DNA of 64,000 bases from Antitrichia curtipendula. Lineage: Eukaryota > Streptophyta > Bryopsida > Hypnales > Leucodontaceae. The translations under genes and the position numbers were made by a program. Numbering within the stretch: position 1 is the stretch's first letter; every line of letters begins with the position of its first letter. Below, one piece after another: positions 22,531 to 34,375 of the stretch. The notes beneath the pieces are model-generated. The model had not been told where the DNA came from and made no database searches. It was given only the letters and a program-made list of their open reading frames with translations. Location of the stretch: contig OX579640.1 of the NCBI GenBank assembly GCA_951230915.1, forward strand, positions 8,638,981 to 8,702,980, in the 5' to 3' direction.

Positions 22531-25500
22531 GTATCCAAAATGAATGATCTAGAGCTAAAAATTTTGTAATCTATTTTCATAGTAGGGAAACATGTGCCTA
22601 CCAAAGGAAATCTAAAAATTCATTATTTTATGGCCTCCATATTTGTACAAATAGGGCTCCCTTGTACTTGCACTTCTGAACATTGAAGATGGTTTTCACT
22701 TCCATTTTTTGGTGAAATGTGATCACTATCAAGTCTTTACAAATGGCAAATTTCTAGGAGGGGCTATTCATGATCTTTTTATTATTAATAATTTATACCT
22801 AGTTGTATCTATTTTCTATGACAAATTTTTTTTTTTTTCAAATAGTACTTTTTTTAGTACTTGCAAGTGGTTAGCGGTACTAGTGGCCGTCAATTTTTTA
22901 GATCAACGGCTAAGATTGTTCTGTTTTATAGTAATCGTAGTATTCATAATATTGAGCACAGAAACTACAGTTTGGGCAAAGCGCTACTAAAATTGTTTGA
23001 TCTGTCTTGCAACCACCCACAATAAATAAAAAATCTAATGAAATTGCCTTGAAAAACAATTTGAAATGTTTTGTTCATTTCAAACATTGATTTGTATCCA
23101 CATGCAAAAGAAATAATATCAATTAGATTAAAAAATTAAAAGTAGCAAAATCAATCAAATAGTGCCTCAAAAAGCATGGACAAGAGAATATAATAGCACA
23201 TGTAATGAGAGACCAAATTATCTACACCTTCTCACAATAAAACTTCCTTCTAAAATATGCATGTTGAATTTGTCAACGTTCTCTTGATCTCCAAGGGCAA
23301 TGATTATTAGTTGTCTAACAATTGATATGTTCAATGTGATCAAACTTCCAATTTAAGTAGTGTTGGCTATCAATCGACTAAAAAGCATAGTAATTTTATT
23401 ATTACCATTATGTACTTGAATTTCTTTAAGGTTTTCCGAAACCAATCCATTTAGAAGACATAGGCGGTTAATTTTAAAATTTACGTATAGTGTGAACCTT
23501 CCAATATGGTATCAAAAGATCAACAACATTTGATCCTTTATACACTTGACTGTGTCTAATGCAACAACAATTTTTGTATCCGAGCCATCATCCATCAATG
23601 ATTTAAAGCTTTGTTCATTCAAGTTTAAGAAAATGAAAAGTATAGGAATTTGATGCCAATTTGTTGACATAAATATATCCACTACAAAATAAATAGGAAT
23701 AAACCATTGGATATGAGTTGATTGAGATCCAACAAAAGGTTTCATAGATGACTGGAAGCCATGGCGCATTTGAGCTCTAAAAAACTCAATAGTTACCATA
23801 TATGGCAAAGGCTAGTCCAAACTATCAAAGCTTGGAACCTGCTTCTAAGTTCCATGGAATATACTTTGTATTCTATAAAAATACATTGTTTTGAAGCAAT
23901 TTTTTACAACTTTGGTTTCTACATTGATACCACCATCGTTGATATTATGACCAAAGGATATTAATCATTCATCAATCAAACCCTTCCCCATACTCAAAGT
24001 TTGTTAAAAAACAAGTGCTCCCTTCAAAAATTTAGTACTCATAATGCAAAAATGGATATAAAAATACACCGCAGATGAAAAAAAGATGAAGAAAGAAAAG
24101 AGTGTCAAGAAGAAGACTCCTTGCAAAAATGAGTTGTCAAGAAAACACGTGCTTTGCTGGCCTCTTACTGGACGTGAAACTTTAAGACTTTGTAGTTCTA
24201 CCAACACGACTTGAAGTAATTATTGCTTGTAGACCCATTGTATTTACTAGAACCTAATGAAAGTCATTATAAAACTATAGCATCCAAACTCCCTTCTAAC
24301 TATTCTAATGATTATTACTAAAAAAGGTTTGTGGGATCTGGTTGGTGGTCAAGAGAAGATTCTACTTTCTCTTAGAATTCATTTTTTTGGACATTGTATA
24401 AATAAACTATGAAAATTCAATATGCTTATAATATAGTGTATCCAAATGTGACCCTAGACTCTCATAAATAGAGGTTGCACATTTTAGACCAAAATCTATA
24501 GGAGTCACAATTGAGTGTTGTTACCTTAGTTTCAATTACATGCAAGTGCACTTATCTTATAACTTACATATTTGCTAAGAAATCAATATGAAATTTAGTG
24601 GGGACTAACTATGATAGGAGGTCCATAAAGTGTCCTCTAATACAAAGGTACACTGTTCTTTTCTACTTATATCAACAATGTATAATTAGTGAACATTTCA
24701 AAATGTGGACATTATTAACCCCAAGAAGACCCGATCCATTGTGAAATGGTCAAACTTCTTCATTGAGCTAAGTTTAGCCTTTTAAATTACATTTAAACAA
24801 AAATATTGTATTTTTGTTACTTGAAACTATGAATTGTATATCACTATGAGAAATTTCAATCTGTTTCGTGAAAAATTGTAATTGTTATCATTTTTGTTGC
24901 AAAAAATGAACATAAACAAGTGAAAATAGCAAAAACAATCCAAATGATTTTAATTTTTTTAAGAAGTACAAGTAGCAATGGAGATAAGAGTGAAAAAATT
25001 GCAATTAGTTATTTTATTTTTTACACCCAAAACATGCACAACAAAGACCTTGAAGTCAAATTTGACTATTAAACTAAATTCATCCTTTTATTTAATAGAT
25101 GTATAAAATTTTGATATTTTTTACTTGTGAAATTTTTTATTTTTTATTTATCTTATTTTCTTCAAAAAATTGATGTAAAAATCAAATTATTGTGATTTTT
25201 TAAAGCTAAAGGTGGAAATTAAATTACATTCATTTAGAATACATATTAGAATAATCTATATTTTTTATTACCATAAATGAAAGATAGAATGGAAAATATA
25301 ATTTTATAATTTAAAATTGAAACAACTTTTAAGAAAAAAAATGAACTAAAAACACACCATCGTGTGTTATTTGGATTTTAACACATGGAGTATTCAATTG
25401 CAATAATTCTTTCAAATTTTGACATTTTTCAAAAAAATTGAAATGAAATAGAAACAAAAAATTTCAAGCTTCATTTTTTTAGTTTAAATCAAATTTTCAA

Positions 25501-26600
25501 ATTAGTTGTTTTGAAAGTTGCAATTGAGGTTGACCAAAGCGCATCCACTTTTTGGATGCGTGGACCTTTACAATAGGGATTAAAGTGATAATTGCATTTC
25601 AACTTCATAAATTCATAACTAAACCCACAAAGCTTCAAAACATATGAAACAACTTGGATTAGATGCCAATTCCATTAGTCTTTCAAGGAAAATTTATTGA
25701 AAAGTATTTTGAAGAGTTTAACTTCTCAAAATTTGTTTTCAACTCTTAAATAGGTGCTTTACAAACCTCCTCTTTCATTTGTGCAACTATCGTAGCTTTC
25801 TAGCAACTTAGGCAGCTTTTAACCTAATAATTAATTAAAGTGCAAAAAAAAATTAAGTAGTCCAAAAAATAATATATTAAAATTAGACAATTTTAAAATA
25901 TAATTAAAATAAATTAGACATTAAACCAAGTTGTTCTTACTTCATCTAAGGTTGTTACTTTCATCTAAGGTGGTTGCATTTACCAAAATCCTTGTTTTAA
26001 CCTTCCAACCCTAAATTCTCTATCTTATGTGTCAAAATTTTGTTAAGTATTAGGATACTTATATGGTAGAATTTTGTGAGAGATTGTGCTTTAGAATAGT
26101 CAAAGTGTCATGGCAAAAAACTTTGCAATGTATGTTTACAGTTAAGGTAATTACACCTAATTTCACATGAACAAGCTCCTTGGCATAACCAATATGCTCT
26201 AGAAATTAGAAAATGAACAACAATTCTTGCACATTGGTGAAGGACTACAAATCAAGATGCAAGTGGTTCCATAATTTTTGGACGCATTATGAATTAGTTG
26301 CAAATTTTCAAAGACGCAAGGAATAGGGTGCTAAAAGTGTCATGTAGGTGATGCCAAACTGCATTTGATGCACATGAAGAAATGATACTAGTAGTATCAA
26401 AAAATATCATGGAGAAGAAATTTAAACAACACAAAGTATACCCAAAATCGACCATTTGTAAGGTTGCTACCTCCACAATATTATAAATAGAGTTGCACAC
26501 TACTCAAAATGGCCCCACTTGCATTTTTTGAAACCAACAAATTCATACGGTCCCAAAACAGAACATTTCCACGGTGACCAGCTCATCGTTCAAGGGTTAA
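22531..26600. other. Gene-free AT-rich sequence
   Basis: No gene is supported. A minus-strand stretch at 23,512-23,960 reads as a 98-codon frame with protein-like composition (LMDDGSDTKIVVALDTVKCI), but I recognise no family and the frame breaks upstream. TTAACCCC at 24,716 and AAGGGTTAA near 26,590 resemble termini of the TTAA-ended family but do not match each other well. The last 100 bases become less AT-rich as the gene island begins. Confidence 0.35.
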
Positions 26601-26639
26601 AATATATTTTCTGGGGGCAAACTGGGTCAGTGATTTCCC

Positions 26640-27630
26640 AAAAATTTAGGAAATTGTTCATTTTCTCAGCAAGTTGCTAGGAAGCTGCGGTACTGCCACC
26701 ACTTCCATACTCGTTAGGAATCCCACGTCCAGATACCTGGAGCGTCCACACGTGACGAGTGTACGCCCTCGAGGCAGGCACGGGACCACTTCCTCCTCGC
26801 CCACACAGCCCTTTCCTTTCCGTTTCCATTTCACCATCACTAGAGAAGCAACTTCAATGATGGAGCTCCTCGAGTCAGGCTGATGACTCTTCTCGCTAAG
26901 TGCTGCAAATCTGCCGTGTCGTAACTCCCAAATTCTGCCGAATCTCTCACAAAGATGGCACCTTTTGGGAAGGTCCTTTCGTGGGGATTCAATTCATCGT
27001 TTGTCACGCTGGGACGGATTGGGCATCGGTGTCATCGAGAGATCCATGGCATGTGAAATCTCATTGAATTCCAGTGTTGAGTTGGGGCCATTTTCTTCTG
27101 GGTAGTTCCCTGGTTGGGGGATTGGACATGCTTGAATTGTTCGGGAATCAGGTTACGCGTGTCGGTGGTGATTTCTTGTGACGTAAAGATTGGACTTTCG
27201 GGGTCCATTTGGATTATTGTGGAGGATTCATTTGCTGTCGAGATCGAGGTTGCTTTGTTCTGTGTGAGTTCTGGAGAGTGATGATTTGTGAGTCTCGAGA
27301 GGCTTGTTGTTTGAGAAGCTCTGGTGCTTTGTTTGTCGCAGGGAGTTTGGGGTCAAAGGGTTGTCGAAGTCAAACAAACTAGCAACCGAAGCTTGATCGA
27401 GTGTGGAACAGTTTGTTTGTAGTGGTCGATGTGCTTTGCATTCTGATCAGGATCAAACAGTCTTTGCTTTCGGAATTCGATTTCCTGGCGTAGGTTTGAG
27501 TGACTTGCAATCGATGGATGCTTAGAATCCACGGCACGCAACCGATCTTGAAGCTTCTTGCAGAACCAGACGAGTTACCTTAGTCCCCTTTCTTTCTATT
27601 GTGAAGTTGATGCGTTAGGAATTCATAACG
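26640..27630 (+). promoter_or_regulatory. Presumed promoter and 5' UTR of the ORP gene
   Basis: Composition changes here from AT-rich repeat to balanced, CpG-containing single-copy-like sequence, which continues to the start codon at 27,631. It contains pyrimidine-rich 'ccctttcctttccgtttcc' at about 26,810-26,828. I see no convincing TATA box and cannot place the transcription start. A 69-codon frame opening at 26,674 could be an upstream frame or chance. Confidence 0.45.
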
Positions 27631-30335
27631 ATGAGTCTTTTTGGCTTCGTCAATATGGGCCAAAACCCAGCGTCTGTGCTTCCGATTCGTGATGACGAGG
27701 ACGAGGACGAAGGAGATGGCTACACCACCGCCAACGAGTTCTTCCCAGAGGAAGACAAAGATTGCTCCCAAGAGTTCTGTAATTGGAAGTGCTTAATTAG
27801 AAAAGACTCCAGTGACCCCAAGATTTTAAGTAGACGAGACTCCAGTGACAAGAGCAGGAGCCTTGTGTTGACAGACCCCATTAGATTAGAAAGGAAACCC
27901 AGCAACCACGACGTGAAGAAGAAGGGCGCGAGCGTGGGCATTGTGTCCTCGGTTCTGGAGCTTCTGAAAGGCTTTAGACTAGGCTCGGATGTCACCAAGT
28001 TGCAGTTGCCGCCGCAGTTCAATCTGCCCAAGTCGCAGTTGCAGGTGTATGGCGAGGCGGTGTACTGCTGTGCGGAAGATTATTTGGGAATGTGTGCCGA
28101 TGGGGGGAGTCCTGTAGAGAGGATGCTGGCTGTCTTAAGGTTTCATCTTTCTACTACGAGGCCGGCGCCGTTTCTGAAAGCGCCGTTTAATCCTGTTCTT
28201 GGGGAGTGTCATCATGTCTCTGTGGGGGAGCTCAATGTGATTTGTGAACAGGTAACTTTCAATCCCTTCTTTGCAATTCTCTCTCTGTGAATTGTCTTTT
28301 GGGGTGTCGGAGTGCACGAATTCTAGTGTGAGAGTCACTTCTTTCTTTCCATTTTATGCGATTCTGAGCCCCAGATTCTCGTGTAAAACAGCAGCCCTAA
28401 AATTGATTTTTGCAGTCACCTCCTGATGCGGAATGCAATTTCTTGTACACTGGCAACTTCCATTGCTTCATATTCTTGCTGTTAATTCTAAACGCGAATT
28501 GCCATATGTTTTTTTTGAAATTCTGACCAAGATTTGGGATAATCAAGTGCAGGTTTCGCATCATCCACCCGTGTCAGCGTTGTATGCCACTAACGAAGCA
28601 AAGAAGGTGGAGATGCTATGGTGGCATCAGCCTGTGCCTCGATTTTATGGTAAGCTTATCCGTTCTTGTGTGTGATCCATGACGTATAGAGGTATTGAAA
28701 GCAATTAGTTTACTTTCTATAGGGTACTGAAGGTGATGAAGTCCTATTCAAAGTGTAGAGGATCTCAATTTATTCATAAAATCAAGGTTCAATGTGATCA
28801 ATTTCTGGGAGATCCCTTCTACTTAACCTTATTATTATGGGACGGCTTGCATGACCTAATGGTATAGTCCCAAGCTTTTCTTACTTTAACCAATCCGCTA
28901 CATAGAGCTTGTGATTTATGGGGATCTTCAAAGAGCACCCTGAAATTGGGATGAGGGTCTTGAAAGCGTTGTGCCTAGTGGGAAGAAACCCGAGAGTTTG
29001 GGTTCCCCCTTTCCATCTTCTCGAACTAGTCTGGAAGAGCTCATTTTCTGATTAGGGTTACGTTGGGATGTGGCTGTGCAGGTGGATATGTTGAGGCAAC
29101 AATTGTAGGGCAACGGCGACTGAAGCTGCGGCAACATCAAGAGACGTACGAATTCACTTCCCCTAACTTACAAATTCGCTTCATTCCAAACGCTGGGAGT
29201 GCGTGGGTGGGGGCGACCACCGTGAAGTGCAAGGAGACAGGTCTGGAGGCGGTGGTGAATTTCAAGCCGAAGTCCTTCTTTGGCATGCGAGGTTCTTCCA
29301 ACAAAGTCTCTGGCAAGGTTTTTCAGAGATCTTCTGGGGAGGTTCTGTATGAGCTCAATGGCAACTGGGATGGGTGAGTGGTTCTAGTTTTCTCCCTTGC
29401 TTCAGGGTTTAGGGTTTCGCAAAGAAATGACCCATTGCTTGACGTAATTCTCTTGAGATTCTTAGGGTTGCTTGAGTTCACGGTTTGAGCTGCGTGCTTC
29501 TGTCATTTGTTTCCAATCCGACATTCCTTCCGCTTGTTGGAAGGCAACGCTGGCGATTACCTCTCGATTTGCAACTTGTTGGAAGGCAACGCTGACGCCC
29601 CTTATTCTTGCGTTGTCCAGGGTTGTTAGCTTGAAAGACAAATCTACAGGTATCACGTCGACACTATATGACGCTCAAGCTGCCATAGTCGACATATATG
29701 GACCAAAAGTTGCAAATCGAGAGGTAATCTCCAAAACGCAAATTGCCCAACGTTTTTTAAATGAATACTCGCTGCCAAAATCAGTTACATATCTGGCTAT
29801 CACATAACATTTTTCATAAATTGTGAGAACTCACCCCTCTCCACTGTACGTGGCAACGCACTTAAAATTGTAAACATACTCAAAGTCTGACATAATCTGG
29901 AGAGAGCTTGGTGCTCAATAAGTGGAGAGTACTTATCTTCATGTAGTTTTTGGTACCTCCCACTTAAAAGACATCAAGATTGTGCCCAAAATGAACCTGG
30001 GTTTTAGGGTTTAGGGTTTTGAGGCAGCTCCTCAAGAAGTTTTTTCGTCAGGGATACTTATTGAGAGTTTATTTGTGTTGTGTTTGCAGGCCATATCACC
30101 TTCCGAATCTGTCAATGTGTGGTCCGAAGTGATCATGAGCATGTTGAAAGAAGACTGGGAGACTGCAAGAGAAGCGAAACGGAAAGTGGAGGAGACGCAG
30201 CGTGCTCTACAGAAGCAGAGATTGGCCAGTGGCACAGTATGGAGTCCGAAATACTTCACTGCTACCAAGGATGGCACCTGGGAGTGGCACTGTGCAGGAC
30301 AGTCTGTGCCCTCGGCACCGCTCGTTGTTGAATGA
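27631..30335 (+). CDS. Oxysterol-binding protein-related protein (short, PH-less ORP)
   Basis: Five coding exons with GT-AG borders join in frame: 27,631-28,251, 28,553-28,649, 29,082-29,373, 29,621-29,723 and 30,090-30,335. They give 452 aa, the usual length of the short plant ORP3-type proteins. The family moves sterols and/or PI4P between membranes at contact sites and is cytosolic or peripheral. Residues about 12-30 are acidic (EDEDEGDG). The ORP domain starts near residue 110, with PFNPVLGE at 185-192. The family signature EQVSHHPP (206-213) straddles the first intron. A C-terminal lipid-headgroup motif (K401, E405/E406, R409) is present. There is no PH domain, ankyrin repeat or membrane segment. 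The start is the first ATG in the frame; an internal Met at residue 9 is an alternative. The gene looks intact and converges on the VPS55-like gene. An inverted repeat at exon 4 is listed separately. Ligand specificity cannot be read from the sequence. Confidence 0.95.
29532..29600 (+). repeat. Short direct repeat in ORP intron 3
   Basis: CTTGTTGGAAGGCAACGCTG occurs twice, starting at 29,533 and 29,575, each followed by (G/A)CG. The segment between the two copies contains the left arm of the inverted repeat that pairs with the exon 4 donor. Confidence 0.9.
29555..29729 (+). repeat. Perfect 23-bp inverted repeat bracketing ORP exon 4
   Basis: The arm at 29,555-29,577, in intron 3, is the exact reverse complement of 29,707-29,729. 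The right arm covers the last 17 bases of exon 4 and the first 6 of intron 4, that is, the whole 5' splice site (GAG|GTAATC). In the pre-mRNA the arms could form a 23-bp stem with a loop of about 129 bases holding most of exon 4 and its acceptor. The sequence shows the repeat directly. Any effect on splicing is inference. Confidence 0.9.
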
Positions 30336-31020
30336 AGGTTTGATTGGGCTCAAGGATCCTGTTTACTTAATTCTAGAAATGTCAAAGTTGGCTTGCAGAA
30401 GAATGCAATTTCAAAACTGTACATTCCAAATGTCCACAAGGGAGCTAGTATTTTGAGGAAAGAAGAAGCACTTTATGCCTAATTAGAGCAGGAATCGCAA
30501 GGTTCCGCACACCCTATTTTTAGCCTAGTGATAGTCGTGTACAACATTTTTGACCACTTTACAAAAACGGGTCTTGGGCTCCATATCCAACACACAACCT
30601 GCATAGTGTAAAAGAGGTTCTGTTCATTAGATGAGGCACATATGGGGATATGGTAGGGCAATCTACGAACTGGCCGCCGCACTTTCTTAGCTGTGACTGG
30701 TCACCTGCATTATTTAATATTTTTAGGTTCTGATAAGCGACCGGTTATGATAACCGGTTTCAATTGTTTAGATACTGCAGCTGGATGAAAGATAGAATCC
30801 ACTTATCATTGTATATAGCAGTATTTCAGTTCAATTGATTTATTGTACGAAAATTTAAAAGACAAATCAATACAGGAATATTCATTTCAATTTTCAGTAA
30901 TACGTCTTTTGAAATCAAGTAATTGTGGACGCTAAGTTCGTAGCACAACATTCTTGAACGGCATTGCAAGGTTCTTTCCTAAATTCTTGGGTTTCAAAGA
31001 AATGCTCAGGTTCCAAAGAC
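30336..31020. other. 3' flank of the ORP gene with a hairpin
   Basis: This is presumed 3' UTR and intergenic sequence. A perfect hairpin, ACCGGTTA-tga-TAACCGGT, lies at 30,740-30,758. No AATAAA was found close to the stop. 'tattgtacgaa' and 'aatttaaaag' near 30,840-30,860 are only AT-rich. Confidence 0.5.
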
Positions 31021-31311
31021 TCACCTACAAGTTAGCGAAGTGATGAGGTCAGGAGGATATTCTGAAACTATACCGGTTTTCTTGGGTTTGGAAGGACCTT
31101 GTAGTTCAAAGCACTGTGGATATCGGTAAGTTATACCAATTCCCTGGTCCACAGTAATTGCCGTAGTCAAATCCTTGCAAGACAAGATTGGATAGAGTAA
31201 TCCATCTTTGGTCTTCGGTTCATAAACAACTACACGATCTCTGTTTTCGTAATGTGATTTTCTACTTGAAGTCTCAGGCAAGAATGTTGATGGGTCTCTT
31301 TTGAAGACCAC
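31021..31311 (-). CDS. Small open frame between the two genes, hypothetical
   Basis: This is a 96-codon minus-strand frame with ATG at 31,311 and balanced composition (for example YRYPQCFELQGPSKPKKTG). It sits in non-repetitive sequence just downstream of the VPS55-like stop. There is no signal peptide, membrane segment or family that I recognise. It may be part of the 3' UTR of the VPS55-like transcript, an old exon, or chance. Confidence 0.2.
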   Translation of the reverse strand: MVFKRDPSTFLPETSSRKSHYENRDRVVVYEPKTKDGLLYPILSCKDLTTAITVDQGIGITYRYPQCFELQGPSKPKKTGIVSEYPPDLITSLTCR

Positions 31312-31637
31312 GCTCTGTTTCTTACTGCAGACTCTTCCCAGAGAGCACCTACGTAGGACACGGTGATGTACAATGAAAGCGCATCCCTAAAAAAGAGATC
31401 ATATACCATTCCAGGGAACTCGTAGTGTTCTTATTATGCTAAAACTCGACAAATTACAAGTTTGACAGAACGCTTGATTACAAATGCCCCAATCGTGGGA
31501 AATTTACGTTGTACAACACAATAGAAAGTCAGGACCCAATTTGAACACAATGGGTAAATTCCTAAACAATAAGCTACTCTTTTGTGATCTTTCTTTGCAG
31601 AAAAGACAGCTATACAAATATGACGGAACTCATCCCA

Positions 31638-33761
31638 TCAGTAATCGTCCTCTTGACTCACATGTTGAAATATCATCACTGTTGATAGCAGAATGAAGAA
31701 TGCAGTGAATTCAATCCACATAGCGCCTCCTGTTATCAGGTCAGCATGCCGCAAAATGGCAGGTATGGCGATGCTTCCAATTGATGAAAATCCAGTGAGG
31801 AACTTAGCTGCGTCTTCCCAGCTGTAAATACAAGTACAAAAGATTTCAATACAACAGACAGTCAAACTACAAATACCAATTGAAACATCATAAATACAAG
31901 CAAGTTGTTGTTCAATTGCAAAATAAGTGTCAAAACAGTAAGACTTGATAACATATAAAGCAACTCCTATTAACAAAGGATCAGAAGGCCTTCAAGAGAT
32001 AAGATGAATGTATCACTTACTCGCTCCCTTCTGAATACATAGGCCCAGAGGCCCCGCCTCCAAAAAATAAGCAAGGCATCGGCAGCATTATATACATTAG
32101 ACCTGGAAACAGACACGGCCAAGCACTCATTTAATCACCTGAACACTTGCATCCACATACACTCACTACACTAATCCAGAAAATCTACCATCTCAGCGCA
32201 CAAACATGTACTGAAACAATATATCATGGAAACTTGCAATAGTATATGTTTACTCAGAAAGTATCGGTTAACCCTTGAGGGCCTGCTCCCAGTTGCAATA
32301 AATCATTTAAAAAGTTTCAAGGTAACAAGATGTGCCAATAGAAAGAAAAACTCACACCCTACATTTCTAAACAATAAAAATATGTTTGGCAGTTCCTATA
32401 ATCAACTACAAGTTTCCAAAGTGGCCTTTCAATTTTTAGCTTGGACACTCAGGGGGCAAGCGTCAGAACCCAGAAAAGAGCTGGAAGAGCTTCTTACCAG
32501 TGAGCATCGGCCACCAGTTACTGTACAGAACACATCCCTGAAAGAACCGACAGACATATTCTTTAGTCTCAGATAGATAAACTGAAGCATGCAACCAAAT
32601 ACACCAGGTAAGGTATCTACAATGATAAAGGACACAGTTTGCGCGAGGTTAGGAGAAAACACCCAAATTCCCATGTAAGTATAAGTCCTATCTATTCTCA
32701 TATCAAGACTGGAATCAAGGAAAGAGAAGAACGTTACCAGAATCTGAAGCAGGAAACCAACTGAGAACAAGAATGCTAAACCGGCCAGTACTGCAGGATG
32801 AATACGACAGATATCATCAGGGAAAACCATTGCAAAGCAATATCAGCTCCGCAAGCGTTAGTATGAATCCAAAACCATCAATATTTTCCTGAAGATCAAA
32901 TTCAAGGCAGTGCGTAGTAGCAATTCACTGACAGACGTTGACACGCTCACGAAAATTCAGGCCAGATTAGAGCCTGTATCCACTTCCGATCACGGAAACA
33001 GAATCAGAAATCCCCTGAACTACTTCCAATACGTGTCACAGAAGACAAGAGCAGAATGAATTCTCAAATTCAGAAAACAAACAGCACGTAAGCACCCAAA
33101 TTAAACACAAATCAGTATCAACGTAACGAGATCTGCAGTACTCCCCAGCCCTGTACTTCTAACCCTAAAATTGACCATAAGCTCCACCTCACAATTCTAA
33201 GACCTGAAATACTTTCCCTTGACAATATCCCTAATCCCCTCACAATACCATGCCAGCTGCTACCCATGCGGAACCTTGAAAGCCGAACCTCAATGAAACA
33301 CTTCTGAGAGTAGAAATTTCAATTCATTACGAGACTATTGCGCACTCTGTTCTGAAATCTGAGACCCCTAACTGCGACGACACGACACGATGCTCTACCA
33401 AAGTTCAAATTATTTATAACATCACACCTAAAATCGTCAATTAAATATCATAATCAACAATCAAACCGAATTCACGCCACCGTCCACGAATTACAACACG
33501 GTAACCACGAAACCCTCGCCTCCACCACGATACAAACCAAAAACATGTCCGCATATCAGAAAAGGCCCATACCTTTCAGCTTCATCGCCATAGCCACAAA
33601 ATCGATCACAATTCCCGGATACGAAATTCGAGAAACGGCAGGCTAGACACCTAATGACGACGACAAGTCAAGGTAGCACCGACAGCGATGGCCGGGGAAA
33701 GAGATTAAAGAAATGATGAGAGAATTATTGGAAGGGTTGTACCTTCGATGCTCATAGCCAT
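31638..33761 (-). CDS. VPS55-like: VPS55/LEPROT-family vacuolar sorting protein
   Basis: Five coding exons on the minus strand join in frame: 33,743-33,761, 32,738-32,790, 32,498-32,537, 32,021-32,102 and 31,638-31,821. They encode 125 aa. All borders are GT-AG, with strong donors GTAAG at exons 3 and 4. The protein has four hydrophobic segments: residues 7-24, about 33-52, 72-88 and about 98-117. Plant-family landmarks are NWWPML (31-36), LPMPCLFFGGG (44-54), DAAKFLTG (68-75), IPAILRHA, WIEFTAFF and the acidic C-terminus EDDY. Yeast Vps55 works with Vps68 in late endosome-to-vacuole traffic, and LEPROT proteins act in endosomal receptor sorting. The first exon has only 19 coding bases, so the N-terminus (MAMSIE) is shorter than in some plant homologues and is the least certain part; an in-frame second Met is at residue 3. 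Intron 1 is 952 bases. Intron 3 holds a TTAACCCTTGAGGGCC fragment (32,266) like a TTAA-element terminus. The gene appears intact. Confidence 0.94.
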
Positions 33762-33960
33762 GACTTCCTTGTGGGCGCTCAGCGTAAGCCTAATCGCTGC
33801 TCCGCTTGGAATGTCTCCTGAACCTAGCCCCACCTCGACGTCCCTGCCTGCCAGGACCAGGACGAGGACGACTCGATGAAGACGACGAAGACGACGTCAG
33901 TGCGCAGGGTATCTCATAGTACAAAAGTAAAGGCACGAGGGTATCTATCGTAGGGTATCG
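33762..33960 (-). promoter_or_regulatory. 5' UTR and proximal promoter of the VPS55-like gene
   Basis: GC-richer sequence lies directly upstream of the start codon, including a GAAGACGAC-type purine repeat (plus strand about 33,876-33,895) ending in GACGTCA, a TGACGTC-type bZIP-like core on the minus strand. No TATA box is evident. The transcription start is not placed. Confidence 0.4.
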
Positions 33961-34129
33961 AATATATCAGAGGAGGCTACACCGGTGTATCTCAGGTTCT
34001 CGAATGTGAGCTGGTCTGTGTATTGCGTAATTGCCCATTCTGGAGGGTATCAGCGGGTGCAGGTGAGTCCAACTCCAATATCACATCCCTTGCTTCCTCC
34101 AGGGCTTTTTATTTTTTATTTTTTGAGAA

Positions 34130-34375
34130 AGTGTCGGGATCACGCACTTACAATTTAGTGAAAGCATTGTATTTTTATATTCATTCATATCTTTGACCAA
34201 AAAACATCTTACAATAGTATTCATGCACTTTTCCATTCAAATTAAGTGACTTCATCTACATTTTAAAAAGAAATGGAAATTTTTTGGCTACTAAAGACTA
34301 CTTTTATTCAATGAAAAGTAAAGATTTATTTTGAAATGGTATAATTTGACCCCATGGTGCCAAATAAAAGGGATT
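34130..34375. repeat. Dispersed repeat B, copy 1
   Basis: Direct-orientation match to 47,070-47,302. Ordered landmarks are 'gcattgtattt', 'attcat(c)cat', 'tattcat(a/g)ca(t/c)tttt', 'cttcat', 'acattttaaa', 'agaaatggaaa' and 'cttgaaatggta..atttg..cccat'. Non-coding, class unknown. Confidence 0.7.

Noticed and set aside
23512..23808. 98-codon minus-strand frame as a gene
   Set aside because: The composition is protein-like, but there is no splice support, no continuation and no recognised family.
24716..26600. Possible TTAA-ended element between TTAACCCC (24,716) and AAGGGTTAA (26,590)
   Set aside because: Beyond the first seven or eight bases the two ends do not match, so they need not belong together.
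26674..26883. 69-codon frame upstream of the ORP gene as a separate protein
   Set aside because: It lies in the presumed 5' region, overlaps an equally open minus-strand frame, and shows no motif. At most it is an upstream frame.
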